Origin: Chitiniphilus purpureus
GTDB lineage: Bacteria; Pseudomonadota; Gammaproteobacteria; Burkholderiales; Chitinibacteraceae
Direction: 5' to 3'
Assembly (NCBI RefSeq): GCF_025642115.1
Contig: NZ_CP106753.1
Span: 4,031,501-4,095,500, forward strand
Length of the DNA: 64,000 nucleotides
Shown: piece by piece, positions 54,488-63,689 of the stretch
How the letters are laid out: each line of letters starts with the position of its first letter
Numbering within the stretch: the stretch's first letter is position 1
Made by a program: the position numbers and the translations under genes
Notes under the pieces: generated by a model
Database searches by the model: none
Seen by the model: only the letters and a program-made list of their open reading frames with translations
What the model was told of the DNA's origin: nothing

Positions 54488-55969
54488 TCAGGCGGTCGCC
54501 TGGTGCAGGTCGTCCACGGCGTGGCCGAGCAGGTCGCGGTACAGCGCGAGGTACTCGGGCACCGCGGCCTGCCAGCCCAGCTCGGCGCTCATCGCGTTGC
54601 GCTGCAACTGGCGCCACACCTTGGGTTGGGCAAAGGCGGCCAGTGCGCGCTCGACGGCCTCGACCATCGCCTCCGGCGCAGCGCCGTCGAACAGGAAACC
54701 ATTGGCAGGCGCATGCTGCGGATCGTGCTCGGCCGGATCGACGATGGTGTCGGCCAGCCCCCCCACCCGCGAGGCGACCGGAATCGTGCCGTAGCGCATC
54801 GAATACAACGGAGCGAGCCCGCAAGGCTCGAAACGGCTGCCATGCAGCAGGACATTGGCACCGGCATGCAGCAGATGCGCCAGCTCCTCGCTGTACCCGA
54901 TATGCACCGCCACCCGGCGCGGCAGTGTCTGTTGCAGCGCACGGAAGCCGCGCTCGTATTCCGGCTGGCCGCAACCGAGCACCGCCACCTGCAGCCGCGG
55001 ATGGCGATTGAGCAGCGATGGCAGTGCCTGCAGCGCGACGTCGGCCATCTTCTGGTGTGTCAGACGGCTGCCCAGTGCCACCATCGGTGCAAAGGCGTCT
55101 TCCGGCAGGCCAAAACGCCGCTGCAGGGCAGCCTTGCAAGTGTGCTTGCCAGCGGGATCGCCGGCAGTGAAGGCAGTCGGCAGTGCCTGGTCGGTCGCCG
55201 GGTTCCACAAAGCGGTATCGATGCCGTTGCGGATGCCGCGCAGCACATGTGCGCGTTCGCCCAGCACCCCTTCCATGCCGCAGCCGGCCGCCTCGGTCAG
55301 GATTTCGCGCGCATAACGCGGGCTGACCGTGGTGAGCCGGTCGGCATACACCAGCCCTGCCTTCATGAAGCTGAGCTGCGCCCAGAACTCCACGCCGGCG
55401 GCATCGCAGGCATGTGCGGGAATGCCGATCCGTGCCATCCACTCCTTCGGATAGTTGCCCTGGAATGCAAGATTGTGGATGGTGAACACGCTTCTGGCGG
55501 TGACGCCGGCTTCGCGCATCAGCAACGGCACCAGACCCGCATGCCAGTCATGCGCATGCACCAGTCCGAAGCGCGGCAGGCCGGGCAGGCCGGCCGCCAC
55601 ACGGGCCGCGGCATGGCACAGGGCACCGAAGCGCAGCGGATTGTCCGGGTGCTCCCGCCCTTCGGCATCGGCGTACAGCGTGCCGTCGCGTGCAAACAGC
55701 GCATCGTTGCGCAGCAGCAGCACCGGCACGTCGCTGCCGGGCAGCACGCCGCGCAGCAAGGTGGCCGGCCCACCGGGCAGGTTATCCAGGCAGGCAATCG
55801 GTTGCGGGTCGGCGACCGCCAGCGCGGCGGGGTAGCCCGGCAGCATCAGCGTCACCGACACGCCGGCTTCGCTCAATGCCGGCGCCAAGGCGCCGACGAC
55901 GTCCCCCAGCCCACCGGTCTTGGCCAGCGGCACTGCTTCGGCAGCCACCATCAATACATCGAGCGTCAT
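54488..55969 (-). CDS. glgA: GlgA, glycogen synthase
   Basis: GlgA extends alpha-1,4-glucan from ADP-glucose. The 493-residue GT5 enzyme has the ADP-glucose motif 'PLAKTGGLGDVVGAL' (about residues 14-28), 'LVHAHDWHAGLVPLLM', 'GIRNGIDTALWNPATD' and 'GSRFEPCGLAPLYSMRYGTI' near the C-terminus. The start at 55969 has an AAGGAA ribosome-binding site; the upstream extension lacks family sequence. It heads glgA-glgX-treZ-treY-asmA-mscS. glgC and glgB are not in the window. Confidence 0.96.
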   Translation of the reverse strand: MTLDVLMVAAEAVPLAKTGGLGDVVGALAPALSEAGVSVTLMLPGYPAALAVADPQPIACLDNLPGGPATLLRGVLPGSDVPVLLLRNDALFARDGTLYADAEGREHPDNPLRFGALCHAAARVAAGLPGLPRFGLVHAHDWHAGLVPLLMREAGVTARSVFTIHNLAFQGNYPKEWMARIGIPAHACDAAGVEFWAQLSFMKAGLVYADRLTTVSPRYAREILTEAAGCGMEGVLGERAHVLRGIRNGIDTALWNPATDQALPTAFTAGDPAGKHTCKAALQRRFGLPEDAFAPMVALGSRLTHQKMADVALQALPSLLNRHPRLQVAVLGCGQPEYERGFRALQQTLPRRVAVHIGYSEELAHLLHAGANVLLHGSRFEPCGLAPLYSMRYGTIPVASRVGGLADTIVDPAEHDPQHAPANGFLFDGAAPEAMVEAVERALAAFAQPKVWRQLQRNAMSAELGWQAAVPEYLALYRDLLGHAVDDLHQATA

Positions 55970-56374
55970 CGTTGCCTGTTCCTTGCGTAGTGTCCGGGAC
56001 GAACTGCCGGGAGCGTTTGGGCGAAGCCGGGACCCGTATCGTCGCAACCGGCAATGCCGGCGGGGCAGTCCACAGCAAAGGAAAGGCGCGGGTCTACACC
56101 GGAGCCGCGTTCATGCAGACGGCGTTATTGGATTTCGGACTGCGGCACGAGCCTCCCCATCCCCAGCAAGGTAATCCCCGCACCCAAGTCGGGTGGTTAG
56201 AGCCAACACTGATATTGCTGTAGGAAATAAACCGGCGTGGATGTAGGAAGCGGATGGGGGGACACGGGCGGCACACAGATCGCCGCAATGGCGGCATGGG
56301 ATCGGCCCGGAACAGCGGTCCACGGTGCGGGATGCGACGCCCTCTGAGGCCGATGCCGCACCAAAGCCCAGGAA
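55970..56374. other. 405-bp intergenic region upstream of glgA
   Basis: The region lies between glgA (minus) and the terminator of the DUF3309 gene (minus). It must hold the promoter of the glycogen/trehalose operon, but no consensus pair stood out. An AT-richer patch at 56205-56235 is the likeliest place. No gene was recognised. Confidence 0.4.
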
Positions 56375-56420
56375 AAGCAAAGGCCGGAAGCCGCACAGCA
56401 GAGCGCGGCTTCCGGCCTTT
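56375..56420 (-). terminator. Strong 16-bp-stem terminator after the DUF3309 gene
   Basis: AAAGGCCGGAAGCCGC (56379-56394) and its exact complement GCGGCTTCCGGCCTTT (56405-56420) form a hairpin with a 10-base loop; on the minus strand it runs into TTTGCTTTTCC. It is 23 bp after the stop of the DUF3309 gene. Confidence 0.88.
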
Positions 56421-56443
56421 GCCCAGGGTCTGGGCTGCAAGCG

Positions 56444-56602
56444 CTATAGATACCCTGCCAGCATCAGTACGATCAGCACGATCAGCAGTACACCGACGAT
56501 GCTGGTCGGGCCGTACCCCCAGGCACGGCTATGCGGCCAGGCCGGGAAGGCGCCGACCAAGAGCAGGACAAGGACGATCAATAGAATCAGGCTGAGGGAC
56601 AC
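56444..56602 (-). CDS. DUF3309 small membrane protein
   Basis: This 52-residue protein has the DUF3309 pattern: two hydrophobic helices joined by 'AWPHSRAWGYGPTSIVGV'. It starts at GTG 56602, which is preceded by AGGAG at ideal distance. Proteins of this type are widespread in proteobacteria, often stress-induced, and of unknown function. It is a single-gene unit with its own terminator, divergent from the 66-residue gene at 56850. Confidence 0.85.
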   Translation of the reverse strand: MSLSLILLIVLVLLLVGAFPAWPHSRAWGYGPTSIVGVLLIVLIVLMLAGYL

Positions 56603-56849
56603 GGTGTTCTCCTTTTGTTCTTGAATTTGAAGATCCGATTGGGCCCGTATCGACTGGGCGGCAATTTGCATGGCGTATCCCAGCAGGTTCCATGCCAGGG
56701 ATGGAAAGTGTCGGGACCGGGCTTGCAATTTGCTTTATCCGGATGGACCGATCCATAGGGCGCCACCAAGCGCTGCTCCTGCTGCCCGGCAAGAGGCTGA
56801 ACGCCATCGGAAGCCCTCGCGCCGCAGCAGGCCGACAAGGAACAACACG

Positions 56850-57050
56850 ATGAGAAACCATACCCTGCATGCAGCCGCGCATAGCGGTACCGACACCGCC
56901 GGTGGCACACGGCGCACGCATTCGCTCTTCTATTTCCTGCTGTTTGTGCTGCTGGCTGCGGCCAGTGCATTGCAGGCCCCCGATGCGCATGGTGCCGCGC
57001 CGTCAAATTTGCATGGCGATGCAATTCCTACATGGCAGGTACAGCACTGA
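56850..57050 (+). CDS. 66-residue single-span membrane or secreted peptide
   Basis: The frame starts at an ATG preceded by AAGGA. It encodes a His/Thr-rich N-terminus, one hydrophobic stretch ('LFYFLLFVLLAAASALQAPD') and a short hydrophilic end. It could be a signal-anchor or a secreted peptide after cleavage at 'ASA/LQA'. Its stop immediately precedes the mgtC-type ATG (TGA-ATG), so it belongs to the same operon; leader-peptide control of mgtC genes is known in Salmonella, but no equivalence can be shown. Confidence 0.55.
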   Translation: MRNHTLHAAAHSGTDTAGGTRRTHSLFYFLLFVLLAAASALQAPDAHGAAPSNLHGDAIPTWQVQH

Positions 57051-57605
57051 ATGGGCGAGGCAAGCGTGGACCAGCTCGCCATCCTTGCGGAAGTGGCGCT
57101 CGCCATGCTGCTGGGTGGTCTGATCGGCTGGGAACGGGAGGCGGCCGACAAACCCGCCGGGCTGCGCACCCATATGCTGGTGGCCGGGGCGGCAGCGTTG
57201 CTGGTGGGGCTGGGCGACACGCTGCTGCTGCACTACCGCGGGGAGATGCGTGATCTGGTCAACACCGACCCGATCCGTATCATGGGGGCGGTCATCACCG
57301 GGGTCAGCTTTCTGGGGGCCGGCACCATCTTCCGCAACCATGAAGGCACCGGCATCCAGGGCCTGACCACCGCTGCCGGGCTGTTGATGGCTGCCACGGT
57401 CGGTATCGCCGTTGCATTGCGCCAGCACCTGCTGGCGATTTCGGTCACGCTGCTGATCCTGCTGGTGCTGTATGTGGTGCAGGCGCTGGAACGCCGGATC
57501 GCATGCTGGCGGCGGTCACGTCAGCCGTCGTCGCCATCCACCGCAGCAATGCCGGATACCACGGACGAGCAGCCGCAGCGCAAGCGCCAGATCGATCCGA
57601 CCTGA
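57051..57605 (+). CDS. MgtC/SapB-family membrane protein
   Basis: The 184-residue protein has the MgtC N-terminal pattern 'LGGLIGWEREAADKPAGLRT', 'GVSFLGAGTIFRNHEGTGIQ' and 'GLTTAAGLLMAATVGIAVAL' over four or five transmembrane helices, then a basic cytoplasmic tail. Family members are linked to magnesium limitation and to control of F-type ATP synthase. It follows a 66-residue peptide gene with no gap. Confidence 0.9.
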   Translation: MGEASVDQLAILAEVALAMLLGGLIGWEREAADKPAGLRTHMLVAGAAALLVGLGDTLLLHYRGEMRDLVNTDPIRIMGAVITGVSFLGAGTIFRNHEGTGIQGLTTAAGLLMAATVGIAVALRQHLLAISVTLLILLVLYVVQALERRIACWRRSRQPSSPSTAAMPDTTDEQPQRKRQIDPT

Positions 57606-58025
57606 CATGCGCGTCACCCGAGGGCATCGCCACGGTAGGCTGCCATTACGGTGCCTCGTTGGGGTGGTTCAAGCCCCGAGCTGCGCGTAAGCCAACCCGC
57701 CCCCTCCGGTTGGCAATGGGATTCTGATGCCGGCTTGATGTTGGGCACTGCCCGCATGCGACGCCCCGACCCCACGCTGCCACCGCTGTGACAGTGGCAT
57801 GGCAATCGACCCGCCGGGACAGCAATGCCGACCTGCATTGCCCACCCTTTGGCAGCCCCTGAGCGGCATTCCTTCGGCGACAGGCGATACCGGGCATCCA
57901 CTCAGCCCCGGGATATGGGGGGTTTCCTCAACCAGGTGATGCGTAGCCGCGGCCCTGCCCAAGCCGCATTCGGCCCCCATCCATGCGCGTCTGTCGAATT
58001 GTATTGCGCGTCCCTCTTATGTCCT
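57606..58025. other. 420-bp intergenic region before vgrG
   Basis: No gene was recognised. Most of it is GC-rich and resembles the other long intergenic spaces; composition turns AT-rich only in the last 60 bp, where the vgrG promoter begins. Confidence 0.45.
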
Positions 58026-58054
58026 TTGAGTAGAGAATATTCGGCTGTTATGAT
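58026..58054 (+). promoter_or_regulatory. Sigma-70 promoter of vgrG
   Basis: TTGAGT (58026-58031) and TATGAT (58049-58054) are separated by exactly 17 bp, with the -10 box ending 31 bp before the vgrG ATG. Confidence 0.65.
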
Positions 58055-58085
58055 TTCGCCTTTCTGACACCGAGCCTCAACTTCC

Positions 58086-60941
58086 ATGGACTTCGCCACC
58101 CTGCTGTCCTCGTTCGCCAGCGCCTTCACGCAGGACCAGCGGCTGGTCACGCTGCAGCTGGGCGACGGGGCGCACTGGGGCGGGACGCTGCTGCCGCACA
58201 GCGCCACCGGCAGCGAGGCGCTGTCCCAGCCTTACCGCTATCGCGTTGAATGCCTGTCGCCGTCGGTGGACCTGGAACTGAAGGCGCTGCTCGGCCTGCC
58301 GGCGCAGCTGGGCCTGGCGACCGCCGACGGCGGTGAGCTGGTGCGCGGTGGCCTCGTCACCCGCGCCGAGGCGCTGCCCGCCGATGGCGGCTTCGCCCGC
58401 TATGCGCTGACCATCGAACCCCCGCTCGCGCTGCTGGCCCACCGCCGCACCAGCCGGGTGTTCCAGGACCGCACCGTCCCCGACCTCGTCCGCGCCGTGC
58501 TCGATGAACACCTGGCCGGCAACCCGGTGTTCGCCGCCGGCTTTGCCGTGCGCTTCGAACTGCGCGAGACCTACCCGCTGCGCTCCTATTGCCTGCAGTA
58601 CCGCGAGACCGATCTCGCCTTCGTCAGCCGGCTGCTGGCCGAGGAAGGGCTGGCCTATCGCTTCGAGCACGCCGCCGGTGACCCGCCCAAGGTGACGCTG
58701 GTGGTGTTCGACGACCCCTATGCGCTGCCGCAGGCCCAGCAGGGCAGCGTGCGCTTCCATCGCGCCGATGCCACCGAGACCGAGGACAGCCTTACCGGCT
58801 GGACCAGCGCCCGCCAGCTGGGCACCGCCCAGGTGGCGCTGGCCAGCTTCGACTACCGGCCGGTGGCGACGCTGCAGGCCCAGGACGGCACGGGGATCGA
58901 CCAGGGCGACGGTGGCGCGCAGGCCGAGCGCACCTTGGCGGACTACGACGCGCAGACGCTGTACTACGCCAGCGACGACGACGCGCTGGCCCGCTATGCC
59001 CGGCTGCGCCAGCAGGCGCTGGATGCGCACAAGAAGGGCTTTGCCGGCAGCGGCACACTGCGCAGCCTGCGGGTGGGCGAATGGTTCCAGCTGCGCGACC
59101 ACCCACACCACGACGCCGACGCGCCCGAGCAGCGCGAGTTCGTCGCCACCCGGCTCACCTTCCGCGCCCGCAACAACCTGCCGGGCGGATTGCTGGCCCA
59201 GTTGGGCGAATCCGCTGGGGAGGCCGCGCCGTTCCAGGTCGACTTCGACGCCCAGCGCCGCGGCATCCCGCTGCCGCCTTTATACAGCCACACCGAGCAT
59301 GCCAGGCCCACCGCCCCCGGCGTGCAGACCGCCACCGTGGTCGGCCCGGCCGGCCAGGAAGTGCATACCGACCCCTACGGCCGGATCAAGGTGCAGCTGC
59401 ACTGGCAGCGCCGCCCGGAACACCCGGACTTCGGCGCCAACCAGGACGAGCGTTCCAGCTGCTGGCTCCGCGTCGCCTACCCCAGCGCCGGGGCGCAGTG
59501 GGGCCACCAGTTCATCCCGCGCATCGGCCAGGAAGTGCTGGTGGACTTCGTGGAGGGCGACATCGACCGGCCGCTGGTGGTCGGCACCCTCTACAACGGC
59601 AGCCACCTGCCGCCCACCTTCTCCGGCGCCGGCAGCCTGCCGGCCAACCACACCCTGTCCGGCATCAAGAGCCAGGAGTTCGGCACCACCCGCTACAACG
59701 AGCTGCTGTTCGACGACACCCAGGGCGAGCTGCGCCTCAAGCTCTCGTCCGAACACGGCAAGACCCAGCTCAACCAGGGCTACCTCGCCCACCCGCGCCG
59801 TGATGGCAAGGCTGAACCCCGTGGCGACGGCTTCGAACTGCGCACCGACCACGCCGGCGCCCTGCGCGCCGCGCACGGGCTGCTGCTCAGTACCGAAGCC
59901 AAACCCGGCGCCGCCGGCCGGCAGCTGGACCGCGAACAAGCACAAAGCCAGCTCGAAGCCGCCCAGCAACTCGCGCAGACGCTGTCGGACACCGCACAAC
60001 ATCAACTGGCCGACCCGGCTGAACTCGGCCCCCAGACCCTCGACCTGGACGGCCAGCCGCAGGGTGAAGCCCGCCAGGGCCACCTGGATCACCTGAACGA
60101 AGCGCTCAAGGCCTGGGAAGCCGGTTCCAACACCGACGAACAAGGCAAGACCGCGAAGGAGCAGCCCGGCCAGCAACCCATCCTGCTCGCCAGCGCCCCG
60201 GCCGGCATCGCGCTGACCACTGCCAACGCCCTGGTGCTGAACAGCGGGCAGAACCTGGACACCCTCAGCCAGCGCGACACCCAGCAGAGCACCGCCCGGC
60301 GTTGGATTCACAACGTCGGCAGCCGGATCAGCCTGTTCGTGCAGGGGGTGGCGGACAAGGTGAACCTGAAGCTGATCACCGCGAAGGGCCATGCGCAGCT
60401 GCAGGCACAGTCGGGGGATGTGGAGATCGTCGGTGACCAGAATGTGCGGCTGCACGCCAACAAACAGACCTTCACCCTCGCAGCCGGGCAGGAACTGCTG
60501 CTCACCTGCGGCGGGGCGTATATCCGGCTCAAGGGCGGCAACATCGAAATCCACGCCCCGGGCAAGGTGAGCTTCAAGGGCAGCGGGTTCGATTGGAGCG
60601 GGCCGGCGAGCCTGCAAGCAGACTTCCCCTTTATGCCGAAGGTGGAAGACAAGCCAAATTGGCTTGATCTGGATCTGAATGGTTATAAAGGCGCCCCCAT
60701 GAAGGGCGTTGAATACACGTTGCACTTTGCCGACGGCGGGAAAAAGAAAGGCGTATTGGACGACAACGGGTACGCAAAAGAAAAATCGATACCACCAGGT
60801 GCCGTACGCGTGCAATACCACAATGATCCAAATGCCAAAGATCCCGAGAGAAATCCTTTAGGAACACTATTTGATACAGTACAGTCGCTGACCGACGAAG
60901 ACGAAGCAACATTTGGGGGGCGGAATGGCAATCGCCAATGA
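58086..60941 (+). CDS. vgrG: VgrG (TssI), T6SS spike with DUF2345 and transthyretin-like extension
   Basis: VgrG trimers form the tip of the type VI secretion tube and carry effectors. The 951-residue protein has the gp27-like part (residues ~1-380, 'LRETYPLRSYCLQYRETDLA'), the OB-fold/gp5 region (~400-510, 'HTDPYGRIKVQLHWQ', 'GHQFIPRIGQEVLVDFVEGD'), and DUF2345 (~700-840, ending 'GGNIEIHAPGKVSFKG'). Residues ~845-951 ('LNGYKGAPMKGVEYTLHFAD') look like a transthyretin/Ig-like domain, a known effector-docking site. GC content falls in this last part. It is followed by an effector gene that overlaps it by 17 bp. Confidence 0.93.
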   Translation: MDFATLLSSFASAFTQDQRLVTLQLGDGAHWGGTLLPHSATGSEALSQPYRYRVECLSPSVDLELKALLGLPAQLGLATADGGELVRGGLVTRAEALPADGGFARYALTIEPPLALLAHRRTSRVFQDRTVPDLVRAVLDEHLAGNPVFAAGFAVRFELRETYPLRSYCLQYRETDLAFVSRLLAEEGLAYRFEHAAGDPPKVTLVVFDDPYALPQAQQGSVRFHRADATETEDSLTGWTSARQLGTAQVALASFDYRPVATLQAQDGTGIDQGDGGAQAERTLADYDAQTLYYASDDDALARYARLRQQALDAHKKGFAGSGTLRSLRVGEWFQLRDHPHHDADAPEQREFVATRLTFRARNNLPGGLLAQLGESAGEAAPFQVDFDAQRRGIPLPPLYSHTEHARPTAPGVQTATVVGPAGQEVHTDPYGRIKVQLHWQRRPEHPDFGANQDERSSCWLRVAYPSAGAQWGHQFIPRIGQEVLVDFVEGDIDRPLVVGTLYNGSHLPPTFSGAGSLPANHTLSGIKSQEFGTTRYNELLFDDTQGELRLKLSSEHGKTQLNQGYLAHPRRDGKAEPRGDGFELRTDHAGALRAAHGLLLSTEAKPGAAGRQLDREQAQSQLEAAQQLAQTLSDTAQHQLADPAELGPQTLDLDGQPQGEARQGHLDHLNEALKAWEAGSNTDEQGKTAKEQPGQQPILLASAPAGIALTTANALVLNSGQNLDTLSQRDTQQSTARRWIHNVGSRISLFVQGVADKVNLKLITAKGHAQLQAQSGDVEIVGDQNVRLHANKQTFTLAAGQELLLTCGGAYIRLKGGNIEIHAPGKVSFKGSGFDWSGPASLQADFPFMPKVEDKPNWLDLDLNGYKGAPMKGVEYTLHFADGGKKKGVLDDNGYAKEKSIPPGAVRVQYHNDPNAKDPERNPLGTLFDTVQSLTDEDEATFGGRNGNRQ

Positions 60942-62469
60942 GGAAAAAGAAGCGCTAACGCTGATCAATGGGTCGCCCAAACCAGAAGATGAAGGTTGGG
61001 GCAGCTGGATGTGGCAAGCGTTGCAAGGTGATTTCAACGAAAACCGATCTGCCGGGCAGATTGGTTTCGATATGGTTGTATCGTTTATTCCTATCGTTGA
61101 TACCATATGCGACATTCGGGACCTTTGCGCCAATATCAGTGCATTGCGTAAGGACCCCAAGAACAAAATGATCATGTTCATGATCGTTTTGACGGTTATT
61201 GGCTTCTTCCCCGAAATCGGCTCCCTTATCAAGGGGGTGATCAAGATCATCTTCGTTTATCTCAAGCGGTACTTGAAAGATATCTCTGAGTTGACGAACG
61301 CTGCGAAACTGGTCAAAGCCGTTGACAAAACAGTCGACGCAGCGCTACCGAAGATCATGGAGTTCCTGCAAAACAGCGATGTATTGAAGTGGGCAACGAA
61401 AGATCGCGTTCCGGATCTGCTGTCTCGCGTTGCCAAGGAATTTTATGATCTTGAGAAACTGGTCAATGTCCAGAAATTGAAGGATGCGCTGAATAAAGGG
61501 CTGGACGAGGTCGTCAGGGTGCTAACCCGCTTGCATGGCTACGTGCCTGCGGCCGCGGCAGACCGGATCGAGATGATCGTTGATACTGTCAACAAGCAAA
61601 GAAAAACACTGAACGATGCTGTACAGGAATTTGTTTCACCGATTCGGACCATTCTGCTTCGAACTGCAAAGCGTCTGGATGATCATGTATGGATCGCAAA
61701 CAGCCGGGTGGTAAACAAGGGTTGGATTGCTCCTGTCAGTGAGGCAGGCGCAGCCAAGTTGATGAATCGTGAAAAACCGGTTTGGGCAAAAGTTAGAGGC
61801 AAAAAATTGCCATTTCCTTCTGCCGAGTACGATCTATTAGAAAGGCAAATTAAGGCATGGGAGAAGGAGCATCCAAGCTTGCCGAAGCTTAATGCTCATA
61901 GTGTAAGTACTTTCCACAAGCTAAACCCTCAGTTTTATCCAGAGGGCACGGTGCTCTATCGTATTGTCGACCCTGCAAGTGGCGGTGGTGGGCAATTCTG
62001 GGTCACGAAAGATGTATTCGACAGCCTGAAGACTCGAGCAGATTGGCGAGAAAAATTGGCGGTCAAGCCCGATTGGAATCAGAATGGCCAATATGTAACC
62101 TATACCGTACCAAAGGGCGGTCTGCATGCCTATGAAGGACCGGCCGCCTCGCAAGAGCTGGCAGGCACCCCGTATATGATGACCGGGGGCGCAAACCAAG
62201 TGTTCTTCCAGCCCAAGCCGGATACGTTCTCATCCGGGCTGCCCCGTGTCGACAAGAATACCGGCGAGAAATTGCCGGGCCGTGGCCCCAATGGAGAAGA
62301 CACCCGGTACGAATGGAAGGATGTCGGTGGCGAAGATGCAGTCACTGCGTTGCGTGTCAAAATCAACGATCCCAACATCAAAGGCCCGTTTGCCACAAAC
62401 TGGGGTTTTACCGATTGGACGCCGCAGCAGGCGGAACGAATTTTGATTTCCTTTCCAAAGCAGGATTGA
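60925..62469 (+). CDS. Putative T6SS cargo effector with C-terminal toxin domain
   Basis: The 514-residue protein follows vgrG with a 17-bp overlap and a GGGGCGGA ribosome-binding site. Residues ~48-112 contain two hydrophobic helices around 'DTICDIRDLCANISAL', the arrangement seen in translocation segments of T6SS effectors. A helical stalk follows. The C-terminal domain (~340-514: 'GTVLYRIVDPASGGGGQFWV', 'GQYVTYTVPKGGLHAYEGPA') resembles ADP-ribosyltransferase-like polymorphic toxins, in which an Arg after 'LY' begins the NAD site; this is inference and moderate at best. Immunity gene begins one base after its stop. Its composition is clearly less GC-rich than the chromosome. Confidence 0.7.
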   Translation: MAIANEEKEALTLINGSPKPEDEGWGSWMWQALQGDFNENRSAGQIGFDMVVSFIPIVDTICDIRDLCANISALRKDPKNKMIMFMIVLTVIGFFPEIGSLIKGVIKIIFVYLKRYLKDISELTNAAKLVKAVDKTVDAALPKIMEFLQNSDVLKWATKDRVPDLLSRVAKEFYDLEKLVNVQKLKDALNKGLDEVVRVLTRLHGYVPAAAADRIEMIVDTVNKQRKTLNDAVQEFVSPIRTILLRTAKRLDDHVWIANSRVVNKGWIAPVSEAGAAKLMNREKPVWAKVRGKKLPFPSAEYDLLERQIKAWEKEHPSLPKLNAHSVSTFHKLNPQFYPEGTVLYRIVDPASGGGGQFWVTKDVFDSLKTRADWREKLAVKPDWNQNGQYVTYTVPKGGLHAYEGPAASQELAGTPYMMTGGANQVFFQPKPDTFSSGLPRVDKNTGEKLPGRGPNGEDTRYEWKDVGGEDAVTALRVKINDPNIKGPFATNWGFTDWTPQQAERILISFPKQD

Positions 62470-62470
62470 A

Positions 62471-63520
62471 ATGTCACGTCGTGATCTGAGCAAAGAAGCG
62501 TGGTGCTGGTACCACTTGACCTCTGAAGCGTTTTACCGCGGCGCGGTCGAGTCTTGCCGCATGGTACTTGCGTTCTTCAAGGAAGAAGCGCTGACACGGG
62601 GGCTGCAGGATTACGGCCGCAACAACCAGATTTATGATGCGTGGAAGAAACACGCACAGGATCTTGAGAGCGGTATTGCACTGGCCAAATTTGGTGACTA
62701 TGCCAAGCTGGATGACGCTGCCGCCGGGATTTACAGCACGAATCGTGGCGTTACGCAGCATGTTTGGATGGGTTGGCTTGGGGATGCAGAAGAAAAGTAT
62801 CATGAGTTGACAATGATACCCGGGCGTTATGCGACAAGAATTCGCACAACTCTAGCCCCGGGCCTCCGTGGCGGGTTGTATTGGATTGAAGATGCAGCGA
62901 CTGACTCGCCTGAAAGTAAAAATCAAGATTTCGGTCCAACCGGAGACGATATCTTGTTGCTTATTCAATCTGGCTCAGAGGAAAAATATCCTCACTTGAA
63001 AGCAACACCAGTCCCTAGTCATTTTCCTGGTTATGCCCCTGATACCTCTCGCCCGGTAAGAACAGGGGAGCTGGTACCTTGGACAGGGGTATGGATCCCT
63101 GCAGCTGGGCTGGAAAACCATAGCTTGACATTTGCAATCGAAGGCCTACCCATGCCACCTTCTTGGCGCATCATCAAAACCGCTGAGCAGCTTGAGCAGG
63201 AGTGCGTTGATAGTGGAAAAGGCAAGCGCAATAAAAATGGATTGGTATTTGACGACCAAGGGGAGTTATTGACCTTTCTCGACGATGAGCTCGAAATCAC
63301 CGAGATGACTTGGTATCCGTTATTGCAGGTCGATGAGGTCGAGCGGGTGGTTCAGCGTGGCCGTGTTGAGGCGAATCAACCATGCCCGGTCCGCGGTTAT
63401 TGGTATACCCCGGCCAAACAAAACAGCCGGGCCTTATTCGAGCATGGTGCGCGTATGCCGGATTTTCCAGGGTCTACCTACGGCGCAACAATCTGGTATT
63501 GGGATGACAATCAAGGATGA
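62471..63520 (+). CDS. Immunity protein, Imm71/Imm72-like
   Basis: The 349-residue protein has an N-terminal helical domain ('AFYRGAVESCRMVLAFFKEE') and a C-terminal domain ('CPVRGYWYTPAKQNSRALFE', 'TYGATIWYWDDNQ') that I associate with the Imm71/Imm72 immunity families; this is from memory. Several of these occur as tandem copies beside T6SS effectors in betaproteobacteria. It begins one base after the effector stop, so it should neutralise that effector in the cytoplasm. A near-identical second copy starts at 63808. Confidence 0.7.
   Translation: MSRRDLSKEAWCWYHLTSEAFYRGAVESCRMVLAFFKEEALTRGLQDYGRNNQIYDAWKKHAQDLESGIALAKFGDYAKLDDAAAGIYSTNRGVTQHVWMGWLGDAEEKYHELTMIPGRYATRIRTTLAPGLRGGLYWIEDAATDSPESKNQDFGPTGDDILLLIQSGSEEKYPHLKATPVPSHFPGYAPDTSRPVRTGELVPWTGVWIPAAGLENHSLTFAIEGLPMPPSWRIIKTAEQLEQECVDSGKGKRNKNGLVFDDQGELLTFLDDELEITEMTWYPLLQVDEVERVVQRGRVEANQPCPVRGYWYTPAKQNSRALFEHGARMPDFPGSTYGATIWYWDDNQG
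62488..62663 (+). repeat. Direct repeat, immunity gene copy 1
   Basis: These 176 bp match 63825-64000 with three mismatches, at an offset of 1,337 bp. The repeat continues past the window edge. Confidence 0.95.
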
Positions 63521-63533
63521 GGCTGAAAGGGGG

Positions 63534-63617
63534 ATGAAATTCGTCTCCCTATTATTGCGTAATTACAAAGACTCGAGGTGGGTCTGTACTGAGCGTGATG
63601 GCATTCCCATCCTGTAA
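63534..63617 (+). CDS. Possible 27-residue peptide
   Basis: An ATG after AAAGGGGG opens 27 codons ('MKFVSLLLRNYKDSRWVCTE'...) to a TAA. It may instead be a remnant of a longer gene lost at the duplication junction. There is no independent support. Confidence 0.2.
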   Translation: MKFVSLLLRNYKDSRWVCTERDGIPIL

Positions 63618-63689
63618 AAAAGGACACTGGGGAGAAACAAGCGGCCCGTGCTCTAATCTAAATAAAGAAAATGCGTGTTACGCGTGACA

